Origin: Marinilabilia salmonicolor
GTDB taxonomy: Bacteria; Bacteroidota; Bacteroidia; Bacteroidales; Marinilabiliaceae
DNA length: 64,000 bases
Direction: 5' to 3'
Assembly (NCBI RefSeq): GCF_003003035.1
Contig: NZ_PVTS01000019.1
Coordinates: 28,983 to 92,982 of the forward strand
The notes beneath the pieces are model-generated. The model made no database searches. It saw nothing but the letters and a program-made list of their open reading frames with translations, and was not told the origin of the DNA. This document shows positions 1 through 9,289 of this stretch, one piece after another. A program made the translations under genes and the position numbers. Position 1 is the stretch's first letter; every line of letters starts with the position of its first letter.

Positions 1-1038
1 AAACTCGAGTTGTTTGCTGAGACCAACCTCCTGACCTGAATAAATCAAAGGCATTCCTTCCACTACAAAAGTCAGGGCAGCCATGGTTTTTGTGGCATCT
101 CCCATTCGTTCCCAAACAGTACCGTTCCAGCTGTTTTCATCATGATTGGTGGTAAACTGCATAGGCCAGGTTCCTGAAGGATAAAGGGTGTCAATTTTCT
201 GGAAATATTCAGCCACATGGGTGGCATTTTGTTCGTTTTGGGCTACTTTGTTCATAATGTGATGAAAAGACCATCCGTAGTTGGCATTGAATGCGTTTTC
301 AAGCAATGAGATCTCTTCTTCGTCTTCAGCCAGCATCCATACCGGTTTCACGGCTTCAATGGCAACCCGCGCATCTTCCCAGAAGTCCACCGGTACCATT
401 CCGGCCACATCGCACCGATAGCCGTCAATATTGGCTTCCTCCACCCAGAAAGTGAGCGCATCGGTCATGGCTTTACGCATCTCCTGGTTGCTGTAATCCA
501 ATCCGGCAACATCGGTCCAGTCCTCCACCGGAGCAATGATTTCACCATCTTCATTGTGCAGATACCATTCGGGGTTGGTCTCTGTCCACGGATGATCCCA
601 TGCAGTATGATTGGCCACCCAGTCGAGAATCAGGTGCATGTCCATATCATGTGCTTTTTTCACCAGGGCTTTAAAATCTTCCATGGTTCCGAATTCCGGA
701 TTAATGGCTTTGTAATCTTTGATGGAATAATAAGATCCCAGTGTTCCTTTTCTGTTCTTTTCACCAATGGGATGAACCGGCATCAGCCAGAGAATGTCAA
801 CACCCAGTTCTTTAAGGCGGGGAAGATGTTCTGCAAAGGCATTGAAGGTTCCTTCTTCGGTGTATTGACGAATGTTTACTTCATAAATCACGGCATCCTT
901 GCTCCACTCGGGAAGTGGGCTGTTGCTGCTATATTCGTGGGAAGCCTCCTGTGAGGAGTCTTTTTGAGAAGCGTTCTGACAGGATGAAATCAGAAACAGA
1001 ACGGCCAATAAAAGGCTGATGGTTTTTAAATTTTGCAT
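1..1038 (-). CDS. GH13 alpha-amylase-family lipoprotein (3' end cut by window edge)
   Basis: The reading frame runs without a stop from an ATG at 1038 to the window edge, giving 346 residues of a longer protein. It opens with a lipoprotein signal (lipobox LISSC, Cys20), so the enzyme should be membrane anchored. The rest is a GH13 (beta/alpha)8 barrel: conserved region 1 reads LDWVANHTAWDHPW, region 2 GYRCDVAGM places the nucleophile at Asp210, and MLAEDEE offers Glu238 as the likely acid/base. The third catalytic Asp and the C-terminal domain lie beyond the edge. It is the last visible gene of the minus-strand maltodextrin cluster, about 215 bases downstream of the SusA-like gene, and probably hydrolyses alpha-1,4 glucans. 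Family is sure; exact specificity (alpha-amylase, maltogenic enzyme or similar) is not visible. Confidence 0.9.
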   Translation of the reverse strand, partial: MQNLKTISLLLAVLFLISSCQNASQKDSSQEASHEYSSNSPLPEWSKDAVIYEVNIRQYTEEGTFNAFAEHLPRLKELGVDILWLMPVHPIGEKNRKGTLGSYYSIKDYKAINPEFGTMEDFKALVKKAHDMDMHLILDWVANHTAWDHPWTETNPEWYLHNEDGEIIAPVEDWTDVAGLDYSNQEMRKAMTDALTFWVEEANIDGYRCDVAGMVPVDFWEDARVAIEAVKPVWMLAEDEEEISLLENAFNANYGWSFHHIMNKVAQNEQNATHVAEYFQKIDTLYPSGTWPMQFTTNHDENSWNGTVWERMGDATKTMAALTFVVEGMPLIYSGQEVGLSKQLEF

Positions 1039-1254
1039 ATTATTGATGTATAAGGCATGTTTAATTATTATGAATGTGGTAGCTTCGTTTTTGGATGAAG
1101 ACGAAGCCCCACATTCACAAATTACAGGGATTTAATAAAAAACCGGAATAAAACAACCGGAAAATACTTTGTGAAAGCAACAGAAAGACTTGTCAGCCTC
1201 TCTGTTGCGGTGTTTCACGGAACAGATATTAACCTGGTTTTTAAAACAGTCAGG

Positions 1255-3120
1255 CTAATTTAATTCAATAATTCTTGCTGATTTGGCAGGTACTTCGAAA
1301 TTGTCAAAACTTACTGCCTTACCTGTTATGATGTCTTTCCCTTCAGAATATTTTGAAAGGATTTCGTTGAAGCGGTCGCCATTTACAGTCCGGTTCTCGT
1401 CATTGGAATTGTTGAGCAGCACCATCACTGCCTGATCATCCAAATATCTGAAATAGACATAAACATTGTTTTCCGGAACAAAATGAAGCGTTTTTCCATG
1501 ATGAATGGCTTCACTGTTTTTGCGATAGTTCAGAATTTTGGTCAGATAATCGAGGATTTCGTTCTGATCATCTGTCCGTCCTTCGCGCGTAAATGCGTTC
1601 ACTTCATCGCCTTCCCATCCTCCGGGAAAATCATGACGAATATGTGCATGACCTTCGTAACCGTTGCCGTCCATCAGCAGTTCTGTGCCATAATACCATT
1701 GTGGGATTCCCCGAACGGTGGCAAAAAAGGCGGTGACCATCTTCATACTTCTGAGATCGTTGTTCAGAACATTGTATATGCGTCCTACGTCATGATTTTC
1801 AGGGAACACCATCAGGTTGTTGATATCGGGGTACAGGTGGTCGTTGGCCAGGACATCGTACAATCGCATGAGTCCGTCGCTCCAGCCTCCTCCTTTTTCG
1901 TTGAAGGCAACATGCATGGCATCCATCAGGGGAAAGTCCATGATGCTTTTGAGGTGGGAATTAAAACCGTCGCTATTGGGAAAATCTTTTTGCCAGTAGC
2001 AAAGTTTGGCAGCTTCACCAATCCATGCTTCTCCCACAATATTGAAATTGGGATATTCCAGGTTGATGCGTTTGTTCCATTCTGCCATTCCATGCTTATC
2101 GGGATAGGGATAAGTGTCCTGACGGATGCCCTGCAGGCCGGCGTATTCTATCCACCAAATGCTGTTCTGAATCAGGTAATTGAGCATTAAGTCGTTTCTC
2201 AGATTCAGGTCGGGCATAGATGTGTCAAACCATCCTTCGGTAGCCAGTTTAACGTCGGCTTTTGAAGCATTGGGGTCGGAAATGGTTGACAGTCTGTAGT
2301 TTGATCTTACAAAACTATCGTAGTTGATCCAGTCATCCGACGGCAAATCTTCCATCCACCAGTGTTTGCTTCCACAATGGTTGAAAATCATATCCTTGAT
2401 GACTTTGAGCCCTTTTTCGTTGGCTTTCTCAACCAGCTGGCGGTACTCTTCATTTGTCCCGTAGCGCGCATCTATTTTGTAATAGTTGGTGGTGGCATAT
2501 CCATGGTAAGATGATTCGGGTTGGTCATTTTCCAGCACCGGATTAAGCCAGATGGCAGTGAAGCCCATATCTGCAATATAATCCAGGTGGTCCATGATTC
2601 CCTGAAGGTCACCTCCGTGACGGCCATAAGGTGCCTCGCGGTCTGCTTCTTCGAGCATTCCGGCAACATTGTCATTTTCGGGGTTGCCATTGGCAAAACG
2701 ATCGGGCATCAGCAGGTAAACCGCATCGGCGCTTGTGAATCCCTGACGAAGAGCCGAGCCTTTTTCCCGTTCGTTCAACTCCAGGACCATGGTTTTTCTG
2801 ATCTTTTTACCATCAGAAAAATTTAGTTCCACCTTACCCGGTTTGGCATCTTCATCGATCAGTAGATCTATAAACAGGTAGTTGGGGTTTTCAACGGCAG
2901 TGATCCGTTCAATGGAAACTCCCTTGTAATCGACCTGTGGGCGCAGGTGAGCAATGTCCTTGCTGTAGGCCATTAATTGAACAACAGGATTTTTGAATCC
3001 TATCCACCAGGAGGATGGCTCGAGACGGTCTTTTACCTCTGATTTTGCCATGGCAGGAATGGATCCGGCCAGAATGAGAACGGCAAAAAGCAGGGTGGTT
3101 ACTCTGTTTTTATTAAGCAT
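1255..3120 (-). CDS. Neopullulanase/cyclomaltodextrinase-type GH13 (SusA-like)
   Basis: Secreted GH13 enzyme that cuts maltooligosaccharides and probably pullulan or cyclodextrins. From the ATG at 3120 the product starts MLNKNR followed by a hydrophobic signal peptide ending near AMA; an in-frame ATG at 3132 would add four residues. The ATG at 3120 overlaps the end of the GH65 gene by 8 bases and the one at 3132 by 20, so translation is probably coupled. An N-terminal beta-sandwich (about residues 30-120) typical of cyclomaltodextrinases precedes the barrel. Catalytic residues are visible as the Asp in GIRQDTYPYPD, the Glu in NIVGEAWIG and the Asp in PENHDVGR (residues about 339, 368 and 455 counted from the upstream ATG). 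In the Sus model such an enzyme works in the periplasm on imported oligosaccharides. I assign family and location confidently; the substrate split is inferred. Confidence 0.9.
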   Translation of the reverse strand: MLNKNRVTTLLFAVLILAGSIPAMAKSEVKDRLEPSSWWIGFKNPVVQLMAYSKDIAHLRPQVDYKGVSIERITAVENPNYLFIDLLIDEDAKPGKVELNFSDGKKIRKTMVLELNEREKGSALRQGFTSADAVYLLMPDRFANGNPENDNVAGMLEEADREAPYGRHGGDLQGIMDHLDYIADMGFTAIWLNPVLENDQPESSYHGYATTNYYKIDARYGTNEEYRQLVEKANEKGLKVIKDMIFNHCGSKHWWMEDLPSDDWINYDSFVRSNYRLSTISDPNASKADVKLATEGWFDTSMPDLNLRNDLMLNYLIQNSIWWIEYAGLQGIRQDTYPYPDKHGMAEWNKRINLEYPNFNIVGEAWIGEAAKLCYWQKDFPNSDGFNSHLKSIMDFPLMDAMHVAFNEKGGGWSDGLMRLYDVLANDHLYPDINNLMVFPENHDVGRIYNVLNNDLRSMKMVTAFFATVRGIPQWYYGTELLMDGNGYEGHAHIRHDFPGGWEGDEVNAFTREGRTDDQNEILDYLTKILNYRKNSEAIHHGKTLHFVPENNVYVYFRYLDDQAVMVLLNNSNDENRTVNGDRFNEILSKYSEGKDIITGKAVSFDNFEVPAKSARIIELN

Positions 3121-5434
3121 GATAATTGACATTTATTGGTTCTTTGATTGATTTTCCGGGGGCCAGGGAAATCTCATTTCCGTATAGGATCAGGGAAATT
3201 TTCTCATCGGCATGCGAACAAATTTCCACGTCCTCCTGAGTTACTTTTACCTCAAGGTTCTTTTCGTGGAAACGAATTTTGAAGGCATACTCTTTCCATT
3301 GTCCGGGAATGATGGGGGAGAGACGTAATTTACCATCTTTGTAAACGCGTTTCCCGCCAAATCCTTCAACGATTGACATCCAGGTTCCTGCCATACTGGT
3401 GATGTGGAGGCCTTCATGTACTTCATGGTTGTAGTCATCAATGTCCAGACGACTGGTCCTCAGATACATTTGGTAAGCCTTCTCCAGATTGCCAATACGG
3501 GCCGCTAAAATATTGTGGACGCATGGGGAGAGGGACGATTCATGAAGGGTTCGTGGTTCATAGAACGCAAAGTTCCTGCGAATTGTTTCAGTATCCAATT
3601 CTTCCTCGAACAGATAAATTCCCTGAAGTGTATCGGCCTGTTTGATGAAACAGGAGCGAAGGATGCGATCCCACGACCAGTGCTGGTTGATAGGGCGAAC
3701 AGAAGGACTTAATTCATCGGCGGTAATCTGTTCCTTATCCAGATACCCGTCCTGCTGAAGAAAAACTTCCTGATCTTTGCTGTAAGGAAGATGCAGGTTG
3801 GTAGCCACAGATTTCCACACGCTGGTTTCAGTGGCGGTGTCCAGATTTACCTTTTCGGTAATTTCGTCAAATCTTTCAGGATGATTTCTTCGCACAATGT
3901 CAATTGCTTCACGTGCGTAATTGAGACACCATTGTGCAATCTTATTGGTGTACCAGTTATTGTTGACGTTGTTTTCATATTCATTTGGACCGGTTACCCC
4001 CAGAATGACAAATTTCTTTTTGTCGTGTGAGAAGGTGGCACGCTGACTCCAGAAGCGGGCAATGCCAATCAATACTTCCAATCCGTATTCTGAAAGATAT
4101 TTGATATCTCCGGTGTGACGGATGTAGTTGTAGATGGCAAATGCAATGGCACCGTTGCGGTGAATTTCTTCAAATGTGATTTCCCATTCGTTGTGGCACT
4201 CTTCTCCGTTGATGGTAACCATTGGGTAGAGTGCAGCGCCATTGGTAAATCCCAGTTTTTCGGCATTCTCAATGGCCTTTTGGAGATGTTTGTAGCGGTA
4301 AACCAACAGGTTGCGAACAACTTTCTGAGGGGCGGTCATCAGGAAGAAAGGAATGCCGTAGGCCTCAGTATCCCAGTAAGTTGTACCGCCGTACTTTTCG
4401 CCGGTAAAACCTTTGGGCCCAACATTCAGTCGTTCATCCTCGCCGGTGTAGGTTTGATTGAGGTGAAAAATATTGAAACGAATTCCCTGTTGTGCGGCCA
4501 CATCTCCCTTAATTTTGATGTCACCCAGGTTCCAGATGTTTTCCCAGTGTTGTTTTTGTTCTTCCAGGAGTGTTTTAAATCCCAGAAGTCTGGCTTCAGA
4601 AGCTTGTTTCTTGGCTGCAGCGGTCAATTCTTCCGGCTTATGATTGAGTGAACTGCAAACACCTACATATTTAATAAGGGTAATTGTTTGGTTTTTGTCA
4701 GCTTTTATGGTGATGTGGTTACCTGCGAAGGTTTCGTTTTTCACCGTCTGAATGTCGAAATTGTCAATTCCGGAAATTTCCGTCTCCATGGCAAAGGCTA
4801 CCTGGAAATCAGATTTTTTGGTTTGTGAAAGAAGAGACCCCTTGCCTTCATCGACATCTGTTTTCAGAATGTTCCAGAATTTTTCATCGTAATTGCTGTC
4901 TTCATTTTCCACATCCCCGTCGATGTATGGGGAGAAAATGATTTTACAATCTTTTTCGGGAGTTACTGAGTATTTGACAACACCCGTTTCATTGCGGGTC
5001 ATGCTAAGAAATCGTTCGGATTTGACCGAAAGAGTGTTCCCGTTTTTGAGTGTTACCCTGAACGACCGGCTTAATACGCCTGACCGCATATCGAGAATGC
5101 GGCGAAAATCTTCTACTTTGTCTGCCTTGAAAAGATCCAGTGTTTCACCATCGATGTTTACATCAATACCAATCCAGTTGGGAGCATTCAATACTTTGGC
5201 AAAGTATTCGGGGTATCCGTTTTTCCACCAGCCCACACGGGTTTTATCCGGATAATAGACACCGGCAACATAGCTGCCCTGAAGAGTGGGACCGCTCCAT
5301 GCTTCCTCAAAGTTTGCACGCTGTCCCATCTGGCCGTTTCCAAGGCTGAAAATACTTTCGGATGCTTTATGGTGATCAGGACTGAAGCCTTCTTCTATTA
5401 TTCGCCACTCATCCTGCTTCAAATATTGTCTCAT
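3113..5434 (-). CDS. GH65 glycoside phosphorylase, probable maltose phosphorylase
   Basis: The 773-residue product has full GH65 length: an N-terminal beta-sandwich, a helical linker, an (alpha/alpha)6 barrel and a C-terminal beta domain. The general-acid Glu485 sits in TGPNEYENNV and the substrate-binding segment GGTTYWDTEAYGIPFF (around residues 349-364) is intact. There is no signal peptide (starts MRQYLKQDEW), so it works in the cytoplasm. GH65 phosphorylases convert an alpha-glucoside plus phosphate to glucose and beta-glucose-1-phosphate; the neighbouring beta-phosphoglucomutase gene uses exactly that product. Maltose is the likeliest substrate because the cluster is built around starch, but trehalose, kojibiose or nigerose phosphorylases share the fold and cannot be excluded by eye. 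It lies between pgmB and the SusA-like gene in a minus-strand operon. Confidence 0.9.
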   Translation of the reverse strand: MRQYLKQDEWRIIEEGFSPDHHKASESIFSLGNGQMGQRANFEEAWSGPTLQGSYVAGVYYPDKTRVGWWKNGYPEYFAKVLNAPNWIGIDVNIDGETLDLFKADKVEDFRRILDMRSGVLSRSFRVTLKNGNTLSVKSERFLSMTRNETGVVKYSVTPEKDCKIIFSPYIDGDVENEDSNYDEKFWNILKTDVDEGKGSLLSQTKKSDFQVAFAMETEISGIDNFDIQTVKNETFAGNHITIKADKNQTITLIKYVGVCSSLNHKPEELTAAAKKQASEARLLGFKTLLEEQKQHWENIWNLGDIKIKGDVAAQQGIRFNIFHLNQTYTGEDERLNVGPKGFTGEKYGGTTYWDTEAYGIPFFLMTAPQKVVRNLLVYRYKHLQKAIENAEKLGFTNGAALYPMVTINGEECHNEWEITFEEIHRNGAIAFAIYNYIRHTGDIKYLSEYGLEVLIGIARFWSQRATFSHDKKKFVILGVTGPNEYENNVNNNWYTNKIAQWCLNYAREAIDIVRRNHPERFDEITEKVNLDTATETSVWKSVATNLHLPYSKDQEVFLQQDGYLDKEQITADELSPSVRPINQHWSWDRILRSCFIKQADTLQGIYLFEEELDTETIRRNFAFYEPRTLHESSLSPCVHNILAARIGNLEKAYQMYLRTSRLDIDDYNHEVHEGLHITSMAGTWMSIVEGFGGKRVYKDGKLRLSPIIPGQWKEYAFKIRFHEKNLEVKVTQEDVEICSHADEKISLILYGNEISLAPGKSIKEPINVNYHA

Positions 5435-5531
5435 TTTCGTTCTTGTTAAGTGATTGTCAAAAGCGGTGTTGTTTAAAAATCCATCTTTGTGTTGATTGAT
5501 TTTCGCCTTTGCGGGTAATCAATTATATGCT

Positions 5532-5706
5532 AATTAGAGTCTGTCTATAAACTAAGCAAAGTCTGTATTTAGTCATGTGTCTGGTCAGAAAGTGCCAGTT
5601 GCAAGGCTTGCGAAGTCCGAAAATACGGAGTTTACTCATCGTAAATGAGTAATTTTCGGACGAGCGTAACGCAGCAAATGGTACTTTATGAACAGACACT
5701 AATTAG
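5532..5706. repeat. MITE-like intergenic element, full copy A
   Basis: About 175 bases bounded by inverted ends: TAATTAGAGTCTGTCTATAA at the left and, read on the other strand, TAATTAGTGTCTGTTCATAA at the right. The core holds a hairpin (GTCCGAAAAT at 5615-5624 with ATTTTCGGAC at 5652-5661) enclosing a second one (TTACTCAT/ATGAGTAA). There is no coding capacity, so it would need a transposase in trans. Its right end runs into the 3' end of pgmB and supplies that gene's TAA stop. Related copies lie at 30988-31180 and 43644-43799, with fragments at 9520 and 53915. Confidence 0.75.
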
Positions 5707-6347
5707 AGCTTTGATAATTTATCAAAGTTCATCTCATGTAATCCGGAAACCACCAGGTGAGCTTTGCCCAATACATCGGGTGTTCCTATGCCCACACATT
5801 TCATTCCTCCGGCAAGGGCTGCTTCCACGCCTGCCTCTGCATCTTCAAATACGACGCATTCGCCGGGCAGGACATTCAGCTCTTCAGCTCCTTTCAGGAA
5901 CACTTCAGGATCGGGTTTGGCTTTGCTTACTTTGGTGCCGTCAACCACAGCATCAAACCAGTCGGTAAGTTGCAACCGGTCCAGTATGGTCATGGCATTT
6001 TTACTGGCTGATCCGAGGGCTATTTTTATATTGTTCTCCTTGAGTTCTTTGATGAATTCTGTAGCTCCCGGCAGAATCTCATCCGGTTTCATTTGCGTGA
6101 TAAAAGATCGGTAATGATCATTCTTCCGGGTTGCCAGTTCCTCTTTTTTCTCTTGCTCCATCTCTATGTTGCCTATCTCCAGAAGAATGTCGAGCGATCT
6201 CATCCTGCTCACGCCCTTCAGACGTTCATTGTCTTTTTCGGTAAACTCAAATCCCAGTTCTTCTGCCAGGGCTTTCCAGGCAATAAAATGATAGCGTGCA
6301 GTATCTACAATCACACCGTCCAAATCGAATAAACAAGCTTTTATCAT
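5703..6347 (-). CDS. pgmB: Beta-phosphoglucomutase (HAD superfamily)
   Basis: 214-residue HAD phosphatase-fold enzyme that interconverts beta-glucose-1-phosphate and glucose-6-phosphate in the cytoplasm. The N-terminal motif DLDGVIVDT provides the aspartyl nucleophile (Asp8) and acid/base (Asp10); the helical cap follows, then the ALGSASKN motif II, Lys in SKAKPDPEVFL and the acidic FEDAEAGVEAA motif IV. Length and motifs are those of PgmB rather than a general phosphatase. It is transcribed with the MFS permease (3 bases upstream) and the GH65 gene downstream, completing phosphorolytic maltose use. The TAA stop lies within the terminal repeat of a MITE-like element, so the last residues may have been altered by that insertion; the C-terminus still looks full length. 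Confidence 0.93.
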   Translation of the reverse strand: MIKACLFDLDGVIVDTARYHFIAWKALAEELGFEFTEKDNERLKGVSRMRSLDILLEIGNIEMEQEKKEELATRKNDHYRSFITQMKPDEILPGATEFIKELKENNIKIALGSASKNAMTILDRLQLTDWFDAVVDGTKVSKAKPDPEVFLKGAEELNVLPGECVVFEDAEAGVEAALAGGMKCVGIGTPDVLGKAHLVVSGLHEMNFDKLSKL

Positions 6348-6350
6348 GGC

Positions 6351-7700
6351 TTAATTTTCTTTATCTTCAACAAAATAGACTGCACCGGCTGCGATTAATA
6401 AGCTGACACCGGCAATAATTAATGCGTAAATGGCCTGAGAATTGAATAGGCTCTTTAATAAGGGGCCGCTGGCCAATCCGTTTACAATTTGCGGAATGGT
6501 GATAAAAAAGTTAAAGAGGCCCATATATATGCCCATCTTTTTGGCCGGTAGAGCTCCGGATAAGATTGCGTAGGGCATTGAAAGAATACTTGCCCATGCG
6601 ACTCCAACACCAATCATTGGTATTATAAGCATGTCAGGATCTTTCACAAAATAGATGGAGATGAGTGCTGCAGCACCGATGAGGAGTGAAAGTGCATGGG
6701 TTGCTTTTCGGCTGGTTGCTTTGGCTATAAAGGGCAGCAAAAGTGCGTAAAGGGCAGCAACTCCGTTGTAAACACCGAACAGCACTCCGACCCAGTTTCC
6801 AGCATCGTTGTACATCTCTGAGCTGGTATCACTTACCGGAAGGTTGTAAACATGTTGTGCAATAGCCGGGGTGGTATAAACCCACATTCCGAAAAGTGCC
6901 AGCCATGAGAAAAACTGAACGACTCCCAGTTGTTTCATGGTGCTGGGCATCGCCGCAAAATCTTTCATGATCTGAACAAAGCCATTCTCTTTTTTTATGA
7001 CTTCAGTTGCAGGGTTGATTTCTGTATCTTCTCCCGTATATTCTTCCAGTTCTTTCGGAGAATATTCCTTGGTGGTTATTACTGTCCATATAATGGTTAC
7101 AATTAATACTGCAGCTCCAATGTAAAAGGAGAATATGACATTGTCGGGTACACTTCCGGCAGGAGCGGTCTTTGATATATTAAACCATTCGGCCAGTGCG
7201 TAGGTAATCCAGGAACCTACTACTGCACCAATACCGATGAGTGTTGATTGCACCGAAAATCCCATGGTTCGCTGGTCCAGGGGTAACTTGTCGGCTACCA
7301 GTGCCCTGAAAGGTTCCATGGAGATGTTAATGGAAGCATCCATGATCATCAACATACCTGCTCCCACAAACATGGGTGGAATGATGGATGCCAGAATTTC
7401 CGCATTGGGCATGAAAATTAGTGCCAGAGCGGCAAAGATGGCTCCAAACAGGAAATAGGGGCGTCTGCGACCCAGTTTTGTCCAGGTCTTGTCGCTGTAA
7501 TGCCCTACAATGGGTTGAATGAGCATCCCGGTGATGGGTGCTGCCAGCCAAAACCATCCCAGGTGTTCTATATCGGCACCAAAGGTCTGTAATATGCGGC
7601 TGGCATTGGCATTTTGGAGTGCAAATCCAAACTGGATTCCCAGAAAGCCAATGCTCATATTCCATATCTGGGCTTTTGATAATCGAGGTAACTTCTTCAT
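6351..7700 (-). CDS. MFS sugar permease (SLC45/maltose-sucrose type)
   Basis: 449-residue inner-membrane transporter with about twelve hydrophobic segments. The loop after the second and third helices carries GHYSDKTWTKLGRRRPYF, the signature of the GPH/SLC45-like sugar:cation symporters, and an internal helix break with a charged loop (about residues 215-245) separates the two halves. The N-terminus (MKKLPRLSKAQIWNMSIGF) is typical of the Bacteroidota maltose-permease-like proteins. It should carry maltose or short maltodextrins from periplasm to cytoplasm, where GH65 acts. It is first in the minus-strand operon, followed after 3 bases by pgmB. A 570-base leader with a candidate promoter and LacI half-sites lies upstream. 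The substrate is inferred from context. Confidence 0.88.
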   Translation of the reverse strand: MKKLPRLSKAQIWNMSIGFLGIQFGFALQNANASRILQTFGADIEHLGWFWLAAPITGMLIQPIVGHYSDKTWTKLGRRRPYFLFGAIFAALALIFMPNAEILASIIPPMFVGAGMLMIMDASINISMEPFRALVADKLPLDQRTMGFSVQSTLIGIGAVVGSWITYALAEWFNISKTAPAGSVPDNVIFSFYIGAAVLIVTIIWTVITTKEYSPKELEEYTGEDTEINPATEVIKKENGFVQIMKDFAAMPSTMKQLGVVQFFSWLALFGMWVYTTPAIAQHVYNLPVSDTSSEMYNDAGNWVGVLFGVYNGVAALYALLLPFIAKATSRKATHALSLLIGAAALISIYFVKDPDMLIIPMIGVGVAWASILSMPYAILSGALPAKKMGIYMGLFNFFITIPQIVNGLASGPLLKSLFNSQAIYALIIAGVSLLIAAGAVYFVEDKEN

Positions 7701-8082
7701 GTTTCGCTTTTTCCTTTTTTATCAGTTGTTTATTCAGTCTCAGACTGCTTAAGTGTGGTGTGGAAAGGTCTTTGTGCATACAGAGCCTCTATGCTTACCA
7801 CCACCGGAAATTAATAAAATGATAATCCCACCGGGGATTAATCTCTCTCCGGAATGATCAGAATTCCATTAAATGATTGTTTGAAAAGAAAAGATAAGTA
7901 AATATACAACTTCGAAAACGGGCTGCTGTTACACATGATTGGTAAGTTGGCTTGCCAGTTTCTTTAACCGGTGGAGCCAACACGAATCAGTAGCAGACAT
8001 CCTGCTGGTTCAGTTGTCTTACGAAAGGAAGTTGAAGAGGCGTTATGTTACCTCTCTTGTAAAAGAAAAAATCGGTACAATG

Positions 8083-8115
8083 CAAATGTAGGAATATCAG
8101 GGATTAATTTGCAAT
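8083..8115 (-). promoter_or_regulatory. Candidate Bacteroidota promoter for the MFS-pgmB-GH65 operon
   Basis: On the minus strand TACATTTG (8083-8090) matches the -7 consensus TAnnTTTG, with a TTG at about 8112-8115 near the expected -33 spacing (about 21 bases). It lies just downstream, in the sense of transcription, of the two putative LacI half-site clusters and would give a leader of almost 380 bases before the permease start at 7700. I see no other gene or clear structure in 7701-8272. Confidence 0.45.
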
Positions 8116-8172
8116 TATTTTTATGTTTTGATGAAACAATAATTAGTTAAAATGCCTGTAAATGACTTATTT

Positions 8173-8240
8173 CAAACGATTGCGGTGTGGTTTGCTGAAA
8201 TGCTTTTGTGGTGATTGTTAATTTTTGCAAACGATTTCGG
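8173..8240. promoter_or_regulatory. Putative LacI-family operator half-sites before the permease operon
   Basis: CAAACGATTGCGGTGTGGTTTGC (8173-8195) reads as two separated arms, CAAACGAT and GGTTTGC. GCAAACGATTTCGG (8227-8240) repeats the half-site. The same GCAAACGAT half-site forms the outer arms of the perfect palindrome in front of susC, so one regulator probably binds both places. They sit between the end of lacI and the candidate permease promoter. Confidence 0.5.
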
Positions 8241-8272
8241 AAACTCAACATGGGGCAGGGAGTATCATTCCG

Positions 8273-9289
8273 TTAAGTTGATTTCCTTTGTTTAAGAGTC
8301 GGCGTCAGCACCTTGGTTGAAAAATTAATTTCAATGCCAGGGTTTTCAAGTCTTTGAAGTAAAAGGCGCATGGCTTCACGTCCTGTCTCATAGCCTTTTT
8401 GTTCTACGGTACTGAGGGGCGGGTAAGCAATGTCAGCATTTGGACCATCTCCAAACCCGATTACCTTTATTTGTTCCGGTATTTTAATGCCTTCTGCCTG
8501 AAGGGCCTGCATGGTGGCGATGGCTGTGCTGTCATTGACCGCAAAGATGCCGTCAATATGTTTTTCTTCAATCAGTTTCATTAAATGTTGTTGAAGGCTG
8601 AAAACATATTCGCGGGTGTCGCACTTGACAATTAATTCTTCATCTGTTTCAATCCCATGCTCTTCCAATGCCTTCAGGTATCCTTCCTTGCGCCTGCTTC
8701 CAATTACCAGATGCTGTGGTGCAGCCAGGTGTAATATGTTTTTACAACCTTTTTCGATGAGGTGGCTGGTGGCTATTTTGGCCCCCAGGAAATCGTCTGT
8801 AATAACTCTGTCGGTTTTTATTTCTTCCACAATACGATCAAAAAATACCATGGGGATACCGTTGTCATAGGCATTCTGGAGGTGTTTGAAATCTCTTGTG
8901 GTTTTGCTGACCGACACCAGTATTCCATCCACCCGGTGATCAATGAGCGCCTGCGTGTCAATGACCTCACGCTGATAATTTTCGTTGGATTGACAAATCA
9001 TGACGTTGTATCCTTCACCGTAAGCAATGTCTTCGATACCGCTGATTACAGATGAAAAAAAGTGATGAACAATTTCAGGAATGATCAACCCAATGGTATT
9101 GGTTTTTTGTTGCCGGAGGCTTAATGCCAGGGCGTTTGGGCGGTAATTAACCTTTTCGGCAAAGGTCTTTACCAGCTTTTTGGTTTCTTCATTAATATCC
9201 GGATGATCTTTCAGCGCTCTTGAAACCGTTGAAGGCGAAAGTTCCAGTATTCGGGCAATATCTTTTAATGTAACGTGATTTGATTTCAT
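8273..9289 (-). CDS. LacI-family transcriptional regulator of the maltodextrin cluster
   Basis: 338 residues with the standard LacI layout. The N-terminal helix-turn-helix and hinge read VTLKDIARILELSPSTVSRA and YRPNALALSLRQQ, followed by a type I periplasmic-binding-protein-like sensor domain from about residue 60. The DNA-binding half belongs to the group that recognises centres such as CAAACGTTTG, and such sites occur 0.5 kb upstream, before susC, and just downstream, before the permease operon. It stands between the two arms of the starch locus and is the obvious candidate to control both. In Bacteroides thetaiotaomicron the equivalent system uses the membrane protein SusR; here a soluble LacI protein takes this place, as reported for other Bacteroidota. 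Whether it represses or activates cannot be told. Confidence 0.92.
   Translation of the reverse strand: MKSNHVTLKDIARILELSPSTVSRALKDHPDINEETKKLVKTFAEKVNYRPNALALSLRQQKTNTIGLIIPEIVHHFFSSVISGIEDIAYGEGYNVMICQSNENYQREVIDTQALIDHRVDGILVSVSKTTRDFKHLQNAYDNGIPMVFFDRIVEEIKTDRVITDDFLGAKIATSHLIEKGCKNILHLAAPQHLVIGSRRKEGYLKALEEHGIETDEELIVKCDTREYVFSLQQHLMKLIEEKHIDGIFAVNDSTAIATMQALQAEGIKIPEQIKVIGFGDGPNADIAYPPLSTVEQKGYETGREAMRLLLQRLENPGIEINFSTKVLTPTLKQRKST

Noticed and set aside
1483..2190. 235-codon open frame antisense to the SusA-like gene
   Set aside because: Complement of a conserved GH13 catalytic region; no motifs of its own.
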